Shown in pieces: positions 8,554 through 16,710 of a stretch of 64,000 bases of DNA (position 1 is the first letter of the stretch; each line of letters opens with the position of its first letter). The stretch lies in assembly GCF_009793335.1 (NCBI RefSeq), contig NZ_WING01000001.1, positions 1,984,001 through 2,048,000 of the forward strand, written 5' to 3'. Made by a program: the position numbers and the translations under genes. The notes under the pieces are model-generated. The model was not told the DNA's origin, ran no database searches, and saw nothing but the letters and a program-made list of their open reading frames with translations. Source of the DNA: Actinomadura sp. J1-007 (GTDB taxonomy: Bacteria > Actinomycetota > Actinomycetes > Streptosporangiales > Streptosporangiaceae).

Positions 8554-8910
8554 ATGCGGTTCCTGATGATGACCACCGACGACGGCTCGACCCCCGCCGG
8601 CCCGCCGGACGAGGCGATGATGGCCGAGATGGGGCGCTTCATCGACGAGACGTCCAAGGCGGGGGTGCTGCTCGCGACCGGCGGGCTGGACCCGCGCGCG
8701 ACCCACATCAGCTCCTCCGGCGGCAAGATCACCGTGACGGACGGCCCGTACGCCGAGGCGAAGGAGGTCGTCGTCGGCTTCGCGCTCATCGAGGTGCGCT
8801 CCAAGGAGGAGGCCATCGAGCTGTCCAAGCGGTTCTGGCGGATCGTCGGCGACGGCACCGGCGTGATCCAGCAGGTGTTCGGCCCGGGGGACGAGTTCCC
8901 CGGGGAGTGA
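8554..8910 (+). CDS. YCII/DGPF-domain protein, partner of the ECF sigma factor
   Basis: Protein of 118 aa matching the YCII-related family, with MRFLMMTTDD, FIDETSKAGVLLATGGLDP, TVTDGPYAEAKEVVVGFALIEV and SKEEAIELSKRFW. The DGPYAE block is the DGPF signature. GAGGAGGCACC precedes the ATG. Genes of this type are conserved neighbours and targets of ECF42 sigma factors, matching the next gene and the candidate promoter upstream. The biochemical role is unknown. Confidence 0.85.
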   Translation: MRFLMMTTDDGSTPAGPPDEAMMAEMGRFIDETSKAGVLLATGGLDPRATHISSSGGKITVTDGPYAEAKEVVVGFALIEVRSKEEAIELSKRFWRIVGDGTGVIQQVFGPGDEFPGE

Positions 8911-8997
8911 GCGCGGGCCGGCGGCGGGCCGCGGCGGACGCCGCCCGCCGCCGGTCCCCGCTTGCGCCCGCCCCGGCGGGGTGCTGTCATCTGCCGC

Positions 8998-10407
8998 ATG
9001 ACGTCTTCCCCGGCGGACGGCCCCCGCGCGGCCGACGGCGCGGCCCGCGACGCGGCGGCGGCCCGCGACGCGGCGGCGAGCGGCGCGCGCGGCGCGGACG
9101 GGCCGCACGCCACGCACAGGACGATCGACGCGGTGTGGCGGCTGGAGGCGGCGCGGATCATCGCCGGGCTCGCCCGGATGGTGAACGACGTCGGCCTCGC
9201 CGAGGAGCTCGCGCAGGACGCCCTGGTCGCCGCGCTCGAACAGTGGCCGCGCGACGGCGTCCCCGACAACCCGGGCGCCTGGCTGATGGCGGTCGCCAAG
9301 CGCCGCGCGATCGACCGGATCCGGCGCGAGCGCCGCCTCGAGGACAAGATCGGCGAGATCGGGCACGAGCTGGAGACGGGCGCCGGGCCGGGGGGCGAGC
9401 CGGGCGCGGTGCCGCCGGAGTTCGACGCGGTCCTCGACGAGGACGACATCGGCGACGACCTGCTGCGCCTGGTCTTCACGGCCTGCCATCCCGTGCTGTC
9501 GAAGCAGGCGCGGGTCGCGCTGACGCTGCGGCTGCTCGGCGGGCTCACCACCGACGAGATCGCGCGGGCGTTCCTGACGTCCGAGGCGACCGTCGCGCAG
9601 CGGATCGTGCGCGCCAAGCGGACGCTGGCCGAGGCGAACGTGCCGTTCGAGGTGCCGGCGGGCCCCGACCGCGCCGCGCGGCTGGCCTCCGTCCTGGAGG
9701 TCGTCTACCTGGTCTTCAACGAGGGGTACGCGGCGACGGCGGGCGACGGCTGGGTCCGCGCCGACCTGTGCCTGGAGGCGCTGCGCCTCGGCCGGATCCT
9801 CGCCGGGCTGGCCCCCGCCGAGCCGGAGGTGCACGGGCTCGTCGCGCTCATGGAGATCCAGGCGTCCCGCACGCGGGCCCGCACCGGCGCGTCCGGCGAG
9901 CCCGTCCCGCTGCACGAGCAGGACCGGGCGCTGTGGGACCGGCTGCTGATCCGGCGCGGCTTCGCCGCCCTGCTGCGCGCCCGCGGGCTCGGCGCGCCGC
10001 CCGGCCCGTACGTGCTCCAGGCCGCGATCGCCGCGTCGCACGCGCGCGCGAACGGCCCGGAGGACACCGACTGGGAGGGCATCGCCGGGCTGTACGAGCT
10101 GCTCGCCCGCGCCGCCCCCTCCCCCGTCGTGGAGCTGAACCGGGCGGTCGCGCTCGGCATGGCGTACGGCCCGGAGCGGGGCCTCGCGCTCGCGGACGCC
10201 CTCGCGGACGAGCCGTCCCTCAAGGGCTACCACCTGCTGCCGAGCGTCCGCGGCGACCTGCTCGCGCGCCTCGGCCGCACGGACGAGGCGCGCGCGGAGT
10301 TCGAGCGCGCCGCGGACCTGACCCGCAACGCGCCCGAACGCCGGGTGCTGCTGGAACGCGCCGCCGCCTGCGGAGCGGCCGTCCCCGCGGCGGCTAGTAG
10401 TCCTTGA
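8998..10407 (+). CDS. ECF42-group RNA polymerase sigma factor with TPR-like C-terminal extension
   Basis: Protein of 469 aa, far longer than a basic ECF sigma. Region 2 is visible as VWRLEAARIIAGLARMVNDVGLAEELAQDALVAALEQWP, and region 4 as LTTDEIARAFLTSEATVAQRIVRAKRTL. The long C-terminal part (DUF6596/TPR-like) ends AEFERAADLTRNAPERRVLLERA and probably replaces an anti-sigma factor as sensor. ATG 8998 is chosen over an upstream TTG; no strong ribosome site is seen, so translation may be weak, coupled or leaderless. The last 14 bases overlap the convergent monooxygenase gene. Confidence 0.88.
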   Translation: MTSSPADGPRAADGAARDAAAARDAAASGARGADGPHATHRTIDAVWRLEAARIIAGLARMVNDVGLAEELAQDALVAALEQWPRDGVPDNPGAWLMAVAKRRAIDRIRRERRLEDKIGEIGHELETGAGPGGEPGAVPPEFDAVLDEDDIGDDLLRLVFTACHPVLSKQARVALTLRLLGGLTTDEIARAFLTSEATVAQRIVRAKRTLAEANVPFEVPAGPDRAARLASVLEVVYLVFNEGYAATAGDGWVRADLCLEALRLGRILAGLAPAEPEVHGLVALMEIQASRTRARTGASGEPVPLHEQDRALWDRLLIRRGFAALLRARGLGAPPGPYVLQAAIAASHARANGPEDTDWEGIAGLYELLARAAPSPVVELNRAVALGMAYGPERGLALADALADEPSLKGYHLLPSVRGDLLARLGRTDEARAEFERAADLTRNAPERRVLLERAAACGAAVPAAASSP

Positions 10408-11662
10408 CGGTGAACGAGTGGACGATCTCGCCGAAGTCCTCGAACGCGTCGGCGGGCGCGCCGCCCTCACCGCCGTTCCGGGCGGCCAGGTCGGCGTCGC
10501 GCTGGGCGTCCACCCGCGCCTTGTTGGTCAGCGCCAGCTCCTGGTTGGCGGCGACGTAGCCGCGCAGCTCCTCCTCGTACGCGGCGAACGCCTTGCGGTG
10601 GTCGCCGCCCGCCGCGTTCAGCTCCCCGGCCAGCACGTAAGCGCCGACGAGCGCCATGCTGGTGCCCTGCCCGGACAGCGGCGACCCGCAGTACCCGGCG
10701 TCGCCGAGCAGGACGACCCGGCCGTTCGACCAGGCGTCCATGTGGATCTGCGCCATCGCGTCGAAGTGGAAGTCGGGCGCGTCCCACATCCGCTCCAGCA
10801 GGGTCGGCAGCTCCCAGCCGCCGCCCGCGAGCCGTTCGGCCATGATCTGCTTGTGCGCGGCGGTGTCGCGGTGGTCGTAGTCGATCGGCTCGGGCGACTC
10901 GAAGCCCAGGTAGACGCGCAGCTCGCGGTTGCCGCGCACGGTCATCACGCCGCCGCCCCAGGTGCTGCCGGGCATCTGGTGGAACACCTGCCAGCGGTCC
11001 AGGCCGAGGTGGTTCGGGGCGCTCCACACCGCCAGGTACGTGCCGAGGTGGGTGATGAAGCGGGACTCGGGCCCGAACGCCAGGCGGCGCGTGGTCGAGT
11101 GCAGCCCGTCCGCGCCGACGACCACGTCGAACGTGCGGGCGCCGCCGCCGCGGAACATCACCCGGACGCCGTCCTCGTCCTGCTCCAGGCCCGCGATCGA
11201 GTCGCCGAAGAGGTACTCGACCTCCTCGCCCGCCGCGTCCGCGAGGACGGCGGACAGGTCGTCGCGGAGGATCTCGACGTCCGGGCCGTCGATCGCCCCG
11301 CCCGTCATCGTCGCCTCCTCGTTGCGGTACAGCTCGTTGCCGTCGGCGTCCACCATGGACATGCCGCGCATCTCGACCGCGGCGGCCCTGATCCGCTCCA
11401 GCACGCCCATCCGCCGGGCGACCTCCAGGGCGGGGCCGCGCACGTCCACGGCCTGCCCGCCGGCCCGGAAGCCGTCGGCGATCTCCACGACCGTCACCTC
11501 GAACCCGTACCGGACGAGCCAGTAGGCCAGCGCGGGCCCCGCCACGCTCGCGCCCGAGATCAGCACCCGCCCCTTGGACGCGCGTCCCGGGACGGCGTCC
11601 GCGCCCGCGCCCGCCCCGGCCGCCCCGGCCGCTCCGCCGTTGGCGTCGATGGTCTCGTTCAT
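10394..11662 (-). CDS. FAD-dependent monooxygenase (aromatic hydroxylase / TetX-like)
   Basis: Protein of 422 aa of the FAD_binding_3 family. It has the Rossmann start RVLISGASVAGPALAYWLVRYGFEVTVVE, GADGLHSTTRRLAFG (the DG motif), and VVLLGDAGYCGSPLSGQGTSMALVGAYVLAGEL (the GD motif binding the FAD ribose). A Gly/Ala-rich N-terminal stretch precedes the first strand. GGAGG precedes the ATG. It lies downstream of a TetR gene and near an MFS exporter, so a role in inactivating a xenobiotic or antibiotic is plausible but not shown. Confidence 0.85.
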   Translation of the reverse strand: MNETIDANGGAAGAAGAGAGADAVPGRASKGRVLISGASVAGPALAYWLVRYGFEVTVVEIADGFRAGGQAVDVRGPALEVARRMGVLERIRAAAVEMRGMSMVDADGNELYRNEEATMTGGAIDGPDVEILRDDLSAVLADAAGEEVEYLFGDSIAGLEQDEDGVRVMFRGGGARTFDVVVGADGLHSTTRRLAFGPESRFITHLGTYLAVWSAPNHLGLDRWQVFHQMPGSTWGGGVMTVRGNRELRVYLGFESPEPIDYDHRDTAAHKQIMAERLAGGGWELPTLLERMWDAPDFHFDAMAQIHMDAWSNGRVVLLGDAGYCGSPLSGQGTSMALVGAYVLAGELNAAGGDHRKAFAAYEEELRGYVAANQELALTNKARVDAQRDADLAARNGGEGGAPADAFEDFGEIVHSFTVKDY

Positions 11663-11754
11663 CTCGGTTCCTCCATCACGTCGTCGGTTCCGCTGATGGA
11701 GAGACTCGGCGAACGCCCTGACCGGCCGCGCACCGCCCGCTGACGGTCGCGCCG

Positions 11755-12333
11755 TCAGTCCGGTGCGCCGCCGTACGCGGCCTCGATGAGCTCCTGGCCG
11801 ACCCGGAGCAGCGCCTCCCGCTTCTCGTCGGGGTCGCCCTCCATCTCGCCGACGGCGTACGTGCCGAAGTAGACGGTGAACAGCGCGCTCATGGCCCGGA
11901 CCTGCGAGATCATCGGCGCGCCGGGCTCGCCGAGCAGGCCGCCGAGGGTGGCCATCCGCTCGCGCAGGTCGAGGCCCGTGTCCAGGACGCGCAGCGCCGC
12001 CTGGTTCTCCTGGAGGAAGCGGAAGATCGGCGCGCCGTCGCGGAGCGCGGCGTTCAGCCGGGTCAGCAGCTCCCGCTTGGTGTCGAGCGTGCGGGGCCGG
12101 TCCCGCGCCCAGGCGATCAGCTCGTCGATGGGCCGGGCGAGGCCCTGGACGAGGCTGACGACGATGTCCTCCTTGGTCTTGAAGTGGTAGTACAGCGCGG
12201 CCTTGGTGACGCCGAGGCGTTCGGCGATCTCGCGGAGGGACGTCTGGTCGTAGCCGCGTTCGAGGAACAGCTCCAGCGCGACGTCCTGGATGCGCACCCG
12301 GGTGTCCTTGCGGCGCCTCTGCGGGCCGGCCAT
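11755..12333 (-). CDS. TetR-family repressor
   Basis: Protein of 192 aa with a typical HTH: TRVRIQDVALELFLERGYDQTSLREIAERLGVTKAALYYHFKTKEDIV. The C-terminal ligand-binding domain is of the common TetR_C type. It diverges from the DHA2 drug exporter and runs ahead of the FAD monooxygenase (92-bp gap). The intergenic region contains a perfect 20-bp palindrome and a long inverted repeat, so it most likely represses the exporter and itself. Confidence 0.88.
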   Translation of the reverse strand: MAGPQRRRKDTRVRIQDVALELFLERGYDQTSLREIAERLGVTKAALYYHFKTKEDIVVSLVQGLARPIDELIAWARDRPRTLDTKRELLTRLNAALRDGAPIFRFLQENQAALRVLDTGLDLRERMATLGGLLGEPGAPMISQVRAMSALFTVYFGTYAVGEMEGDPDEKREALLRVGQELIEAAYGGAPD

Positions 12334-12347
12334 GGCGTTGCTCCGTT

Positions 12348-12367
12348 CCTTGGTCCTAGGACCAAGG
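12348..12367. promoter_or_regulatory. perfect 20-bp palindrome, probable TetR operator
   Basis: CCTTGGTCCTAGGACCAAGG is fully symmetric over 20 bp, 15 bases upstream of the TetR start. It contains CCTAGG, rare in such GC-rich DNA. Position and symmetry fit autorepression by the adjacent TetR protein. Confidence 0.65.
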
Positions 12368-12376
12368 TACCGCGCG

Positions 12377-12446
12377 AACTTACTTGACGCCCGGCTAGTT
12401 AGCCCCGCAGACTCGACGCACCAACTAGCCGGGCGTCAAGTAAGTT
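12377..12446. repeat. 24-bp perfect inverted repeat between divergent TetR and MFS genes
   Basis: Bases 12377-12400 and 12423-12446 are exact reverse complements, with a 22-base spacer. Each arm contains CTTGACG and CTAGTT, giving a divergent pair of TTGACG boxes facing inward. The arms may be two copies of an operator or part of the two promoters. A transcript crossing it would form a strong hairpin before the MFS ribosome site. Confidence 0.7.
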
Positions 12447-12460
12447 GAGGGGAACGGCAC

Positions 12461-14008
12461 ATGACCGCCACCACGTCCACGGGCGACGGCCCCGCCACGA
12501 CGGCGAACGAGGGGACGCCGCAGGAGCCGCCGGGACGCAACCTGTACGTCGTGATCGGCGCCGTGCTGATCGCGATGCTGCTCGCCTCGCTCGACAACCT
12601 GATCCTCGGCACCGCGATGCCGAGCATCGTCGGCGACCTCGGCGGGCTCGGCCACCTGTCCTGGGTGGTGACCGCCTACACCCTCGCGACCGCCGTCTCC
12701 ACGCCCGTGTGGGGCAAGGTCGGCGACATGTACGGGCGCAAGGGCGCGTTCCTCACCGCGATCGCGGTCTTCCTCGCCGGGTCCGCGCTGGCCGGGCTGG
12801 CGCAGGACATGACGCAGCTCATCGCGTTCCGGGCCGTGCAGGGGCTCGGCGGCGGCGGGCTGATGGTCGGCGCCCTCGCCATCATCAGCGGACTCGTCCC
12901 GCCCCGCGAGCAGGGCCGCTACCAGGGCATGATCTCCGCGGCGATGGGGCTGGCGATGATCGCGGGCCCGCTGCTCGGCGGCGCGATCACCGACCACCTC
13001 GGCTGGCGCTGGTGCTTCTACGTCAACCTGCCGCTCGGCGCGCTCGCGCTGGTGATGGTGTCCTCGGTGCTGCACCTGCCCAAGCACCGGTCCACCGCGC
13101 GGATCGACTACGCGGGCGTGGTCACGCTGACCGCGGCGATCGCGGCGGCCGTGCTGGTCACCACGTGGGGCGGCTCGGAGTACGCCTGGACCTCACCGGT
13201 GATCGTCGGGCTGGCGGCGCTCGGCGCCCTCGCCGCGGTCGCGTTCCTCGCCGCCGAACGGCGCGCCGCCGAGCCCGTGCTGCCGCTCGGGCTGTTCCGC
13301 GACGCGAACTTCTCGCTCGTGACGGGGATCGGGTTCCTGCTGGGCTTCGCGATGTTCGGCGCGATGACGTTCCTGCCGCTGTTCCAGCAGACGGTGCAGG
13401 GCGCGTCGGCGTCCGGCTCGGGGATGCTCGGGATGCCGATGTTCCTCGCGATGGTCGCGGTCAACATGGTCGTCGGGCCGTTCATCACCCGGACGGGCCG
13501 CTACAAGGCGTTCATCGTCGGCGGCGCGGCGCTGCTGGCGGCCGGGCTCGCGCTGCTCGCCACCATGGACACCGGGACGGGGCGCCTCACGACCGGCGCG
13601 TTCATGGTGCTGGTCGGCGCCGGGGTGGGCTGCCTGATGCAGACCACGCTGATCGTCACGCTCCAGAGCGTCGAGCCGAAGGACCTCGGCGTCGGCTCGT
13701 CCACCGCGACGCTCGCCCGGACGATCGGCGGGTCGGTCGGGGTCTCGGTCGTCGGCGCGGTGTTCGCCTCGCGCGTGCGCGACATCATGGCCGAACGCGC
13801 CGGAACGGCCGCCGCCACCGGTGGGTCGGCGCAGCTCGACGCGGCGGGCCTGGCCAGGCTGCCCGCGCCGGTGCGCGACGCGTACGAGCACGCCGTCGCG
13901 GGCGGCTCCCACCAGGCGTTCCTGGCCGCGGCCGGGGTCTGCGCGCTGGCCGTCGTCCTGGCGTGGTTCGTCAAGGAGGTCCCGCTCAGGGACGGCTCGC
14001 GCTCGTGA
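12461..14008 (+). CDS. MFS drug exporter, DHA2 (EmrB/QacA) family
   Basis: Protein of 515 aa with 14 predicted membrane spans, the usual size for DHA2 proton-coupled exporters. Visible motifs are LDNLILGTAMPSIVGDLGG in span 1, GKVGDMYGRKGAF (motif A), VQGLGGGGLMVGALAIISGLVPPREQGRYQG, and GPLLGGAITDHLGWRWCFYVNLPLG (motif C and the DHA2 signature). TTGAGGGGAA precedes the ATG. The divergent TetR and downstream monooxygenase suggest a multidrug or single-compound resistance set. Confidence 0.9.
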   Translation: MTATTSTGDGPATTANEGTPQEPPGRNLYVVIGAVLIAMLLASLDNLILGTAMPSIVGDLGGLGHLSWVVTAYTLATAVSTPVWGKVGDMYGRKGAFLTAIAVFLAGSALAGLAQDMTQLIAFRAVQGLGGGGLMVGALAIISGLVPPREQGRYQGMISAAMGLAMIAGPLLGGAITDHLGWRWCFYVNLPLGALALVMVSSVLHLPKHRSTARIDYAGVVTLTAAIAAAVLVTTWGGSEYAWTSPVIVGLAALGALAAVAFLAAERRAAEPVLPLGLFRDANFSLVTGIGFLLGFAMFGAMTFLPLFQQTVQGASASGSGMLGMPMFLAMVAVNMVVGPFITRTGRYKAFIVGGAALLAAGLALLATMDTGTGRLTTGAFMVLVGAGVGCLMQTTLIVTLQSVEPKDLGVGSSTATLARTIGGSVGVSVVGAVFASRVRDIMAERAGTAAATGGSAQLDAAGLARLPAPVRDAYEHAVAGGSHQAFLAAAGVCALAVVLAWFVKEVPLRDGSRS

Positions 14009-14019
14009 CGGGGCGGCGG

Positions 14020-15021
14020 TCACGTCCCGGCGTAGGCGTCCAGCTCGGCCAGGTAGGCGTCCTTCACCGCGCGCGGCAGCCAGGCGGCCTCGAACGCGTT
14101 GCGCTCCAGGGCCGCCAGCTCCGCGCGGGTCAGCCCGAGCTCGTCCGCGACCGTCGCGAGGTTCTCGGCGACGTAGGCCAGGAAGTACGCGGGGTCGTCG
14201 GAGTTGATCGTGACGCGCAGCCCGAGGTCGAGCATCCGCCGCACCACGTCCGCCTTCGGCCCGTCGGTCACGAACGAGTTGGACACCGGGCAGACCGTCA
14301 GCCCGATCCCGCGCGCCCTGATCTTCTCGACCAGCTCCGGGTCGTCCAGCGCGTTCACGCCGTGGTCGATCCGGTCCACGCCGATCACGTCGAGGCACTG
14401 GCGGATGTGCTCGGTCGTGTCGTCCTGGTCGACGTCGCAGTGCATGGTCAGCAGGTAGCCCTCGCGCCGCGCCCGCGCGAAGACCTCCGCGAACTTGACC
14501 GGCGGGTTGCCGCGCTCGTCGGAGTCCAGCCCGACGCCGACGATCCACTCCCGGTACGGCAGCGACTCCAGCAGCGTCGCCATCGCGTACGCCGCGGAGT
14601 GGTCGCGCAGGAAGCACATGATGAGCTGCGCCCGGATCCCCGACCGCCGCTCGGCGTCCATGACCGCGCGGCGCAGCCCCCGGATCACCGCGTCGAACGG
14701 CACGCCCCGCGAGGTGTGCGCCTGCGGGTCGAAGAAGATCTCGGCGTACCGGACGTTCTGCGACGCGGCCTTGGTGAGGTACGCGGTCGCCAGGTCGTAG
14801 AAGTCGGGCTCGGCGCGCAGCACGTCCATGCCCGCGTAGTAGCCGACCAGGAACGAGGTCAGGCTGTCGAACTCGTACGCCGCCCTGACCTCCTCCGGCG
14901 TCGAGTAGGGCAGCTCGATCCCGTTGCGCCGGGCCAGCTCGAACTTCAGTTCCGGCTCCAGCGTCCCCTCGATGTGCAGGTGCAGCTCGCATTTGGGCAG
15001 ACCCGCGATGAAATCGTCCAC
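14020..15021 (-). CDS. adenosine/adenine deaminase-like amidohydrolase lacking the usual HxxE glutamate
   Basis: Protein of 333 aa aligning with the adenosine/adenine deaminase family: LPKCELHLHIEGTLEPEL (metal HxH) at the start, IFFDPQAHTSRG, GVGLDSDERGNPP, RIDHGVNALDDPEL, LTVCPVSNSFVTDG and TINSDDPAYF (metal Asp). At the place where HAGE supplies the catalytic glutamate, it reads MHCDVDQDD (about residues 212-220). It may therefore deaminate a different purine-like compound or use another acid. The gene converges on the MFS exporter; the stops are 12 bases apart. Confidence 0.75.
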   Translation of the reverse strand: MDDFIAGLPKCELHLHIEGTLEPELKFELARRNGIELPYSTPEEVRAAYEFDSLTSFLVGYYAGMDVLRAEPDFYDLATAYLTKAASQNVRYAEIFFDPQAHTSRGVPFDAVIRGLRRAVMDAERRSGIRAQLIMCFLRDHSAAYAMATLLESLPYREWIVGVGLDSDERGNPPVKFAEVFARARREGYLLTMHCDVDQDDTTEHIRQCLDVIGVDRIDHGVNALDDPELVEKIRARGIGLTVCPVSNSFVTDGPKADVVRRMLDLGLRVTINSDDPAYFLAYVAENLATVADELGLTRAELAALERNAFEAAWLPRAVKDAYLAELDAYAGT

Positions 15022-15030
15022 CCGGAAAAG

Positions 15031-15851
15031 TTACCCGTACTCCGCCGTCAGGAATCCGCTGCGCGCCCCGCCCGGCACCGGCCGCCCGTACGCCTCGGCG
15101 AGCGCGCCCAGCTCGTGCGCGCGCGTCCGCCACCCGTGCCGTCCCATCCAGCCGCACGTGTCGTCGCCGAGGCCGCCCTTCCACAGCCGCAGCACCCGGG
15201 CGAGCGCGGGCACGTCCTCGGCCATCGACCGCAGCCACTCGACGCTGTCGCCCTGCTCCAGCGCGATCCGGGCGCCGGGCGCGGACAGCTCCCCGACCCG
15301 CCTGAGCAGCCGGCCCGCCTCCTCGGCGCTGAGGTAGATCAGCAGGCCCTCGGCGAGCCACACGGTCGGCCGCCCCGGCTCGAAGCCCGCGCCGGCGAGC
15401 CGTTCCGCCCAGTCCTCGCGCAGGTCGGCGGGGCACGCGACCCGCTCGCACCGCGGCGCGACGTCCGCCAGCGTCCGGTCCTTGAACGCGAGGACGTCGG
15501 GCGCGTCGATCTCGTACACCGCGACACCGTCCGGCCACGCCAGCCGGTACGCGCGGGTGTCGAGCCCGGCGGCGAGCAGCACCACCTGCCGCGGCCGGCC
15601 CACCCCCGCACACGCGCGCAGGAGGAAGTCGTCGTAGAAGCGCGTGCGGATCACGGTCTGGAACGCCATCAGCCCCCGCAGCGTGCCCGACTCGGGGCTC
15701 TCGGGGGCGGCAGGTCGGGCGCGGCGGCCTCGAACAGCTCCGCGTACGGATCGTCGAACAGCCGGTCCGGCCTGCGGCTCTCGGCAGCCCGCATCCTCGC
15801 GACGCCGACCGCCGTCCTCGCCACACCGCTCAGTGGCCCGGGCACAGTCAT
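15031..15851 (-). pseudogene. SAM-dependent methyltransferase (leucine carboxyl methyltransferase / PpmM-like), one-base frameshift
   Basis: The N-terminus (MTVPGPLSGVARTAVGVARMRAAES, LFDDPYAELFEAA) and the C-terminal part (FYDDFLLRACAGVGRPRQVVLLAAGLDTRAYRL, VYEIDAPDVL, WLAEGLLIYL) are both typical of the family but lie in different frames. They join if one C is added to the run at 15703-15707 (G on the plus strand), giving about 272 aa. The ATG at 15851 follows GGAG. Whether this is a real lesion or a sequencing deletion cannot be decided here; the rest of the gene looks intact. Confidence 0.75.
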
Positions 15852-15907
15852 GAAGAATCTCCACATCCCGCGCCCGCGGCCAAAACTACACCCGTACCCT
15901 CGCCCCC

Positions 15908-16693
15908 ATGATCCCTTCCCTTGTAGTCACCGGTGGAGGTCGGGGCATAGGCCGAGCCGTCGTCGAACGCCTCCTCGCCGACGGCGCGGCGGTCGTCGCG
16001 ATCGAGCTGGATCCCGGCGCGCTCGCCTGGCTGGACGGCCATCCGGCCGGAAGGCGCGCCGCCGCCGTGGTCGGCGACGCGTCCGACGAGGCGGTGGCCG
16101 GGCGCGCGGCCGACCTCGCGGAGGAACGGGGCGGCGGCCCGCTCACCGGCTGGGTCAACAACGCCGCGCTGTTCCGCGACGCCTCGCTGCACGAGGCGGG
16201 AGCGCGGGGCGTCATGGACCTGGTGGCGGCCAACCTCGGCCCTCCGCTGGCGGGCTGCGCGGTGGCGGTCCGGCGGTTCCTCGCCTCGGGCGAGGGCGGC
16301 GCGATCGTCAACGTGACCTCGCATCAGGCGCGGCAGGCGGTGCCGGGATGCACGCCGTACGTCACGGCGAAGGCCGCGGTCGAGGGGCTGACCCGCGCGC
16401 TCGCCGTCGAGTACGGACCGCGCGGCGTACGGGTGAACGCGGTCGCGCCCGGCTCGGTGCGGACCGAGCGCTACGAGTCGTACCTCCGCGACCTCGGTCC
16501 CGACGGGGCGGCGCGCGTCGAGCGGGAGATGGCGGCGCTGCATCCGCTCGGCCGGGTCGCCCGCGCCGAAGAGGTCGCGGCGGCGATCGTGCATCTGCTC
16601 TCGCCGGACGCGGCGTTCGTCAATGGGGCGACGGTGCCTGTGGACGGCGGGCGGGCCGTTCTCGCGCGTGATCCTGAGGCGTACGAGACGTAG
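15908..16693 (+). CDS. short-chain dehydrogenase/reductase
   Basis: Classical SDR of 261 aa. It has the cofactor motif VTGGGRGIGRAV, NNAALF in place of NNAG, VNVTSHQ (catalytic Ser region), YVTAKAAVEGLTRALAVEYGPRGVRVNAVAPGSV (YxxxK) and a terminal VDGG. The acidic residue after strand 2 (IELDP) suggests NAD preference. No ribosome site is seen; TACCCT eight bases before the ATG suggests a leaderless transcript. Substrate unknown. Confidence 0.85.
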   Translation: MIPSLVVTGGGRGIGRAVVERLLADGAAVVAIELDPGALAWLDGHPAGRRAAAVVGDASDEAVAGRAADLAEERGGGPLTGWVNNAALFRDASLHEAGARGVMDLVAANLGPPLAGCAVAVRRFLASGEGGAIVNVTSHQARQAVPGCTPYVTAKAAVEGLTRALAVEYGPRGVRVNAVAPGSVRTERYESYLRDLGPDGAARVEREMAALHPLGRVARAEEVAAAIVHLLSPDAAFVNGATVPVDGGRAVLARDPEAYET

Positions 16694-16710
16694 GCGGGTG
16701 GGGCCCGGGA

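Noticed and set aside
12445..16671. Open frame of 1408 codons on the plus strand
   Set aside because: It runs across the MFS gene in another frame and antisense to the deaminase and methyltransferase genes. Its product is an Arg/Pro/Asp/His mix without domains, a by-product of high GC content.
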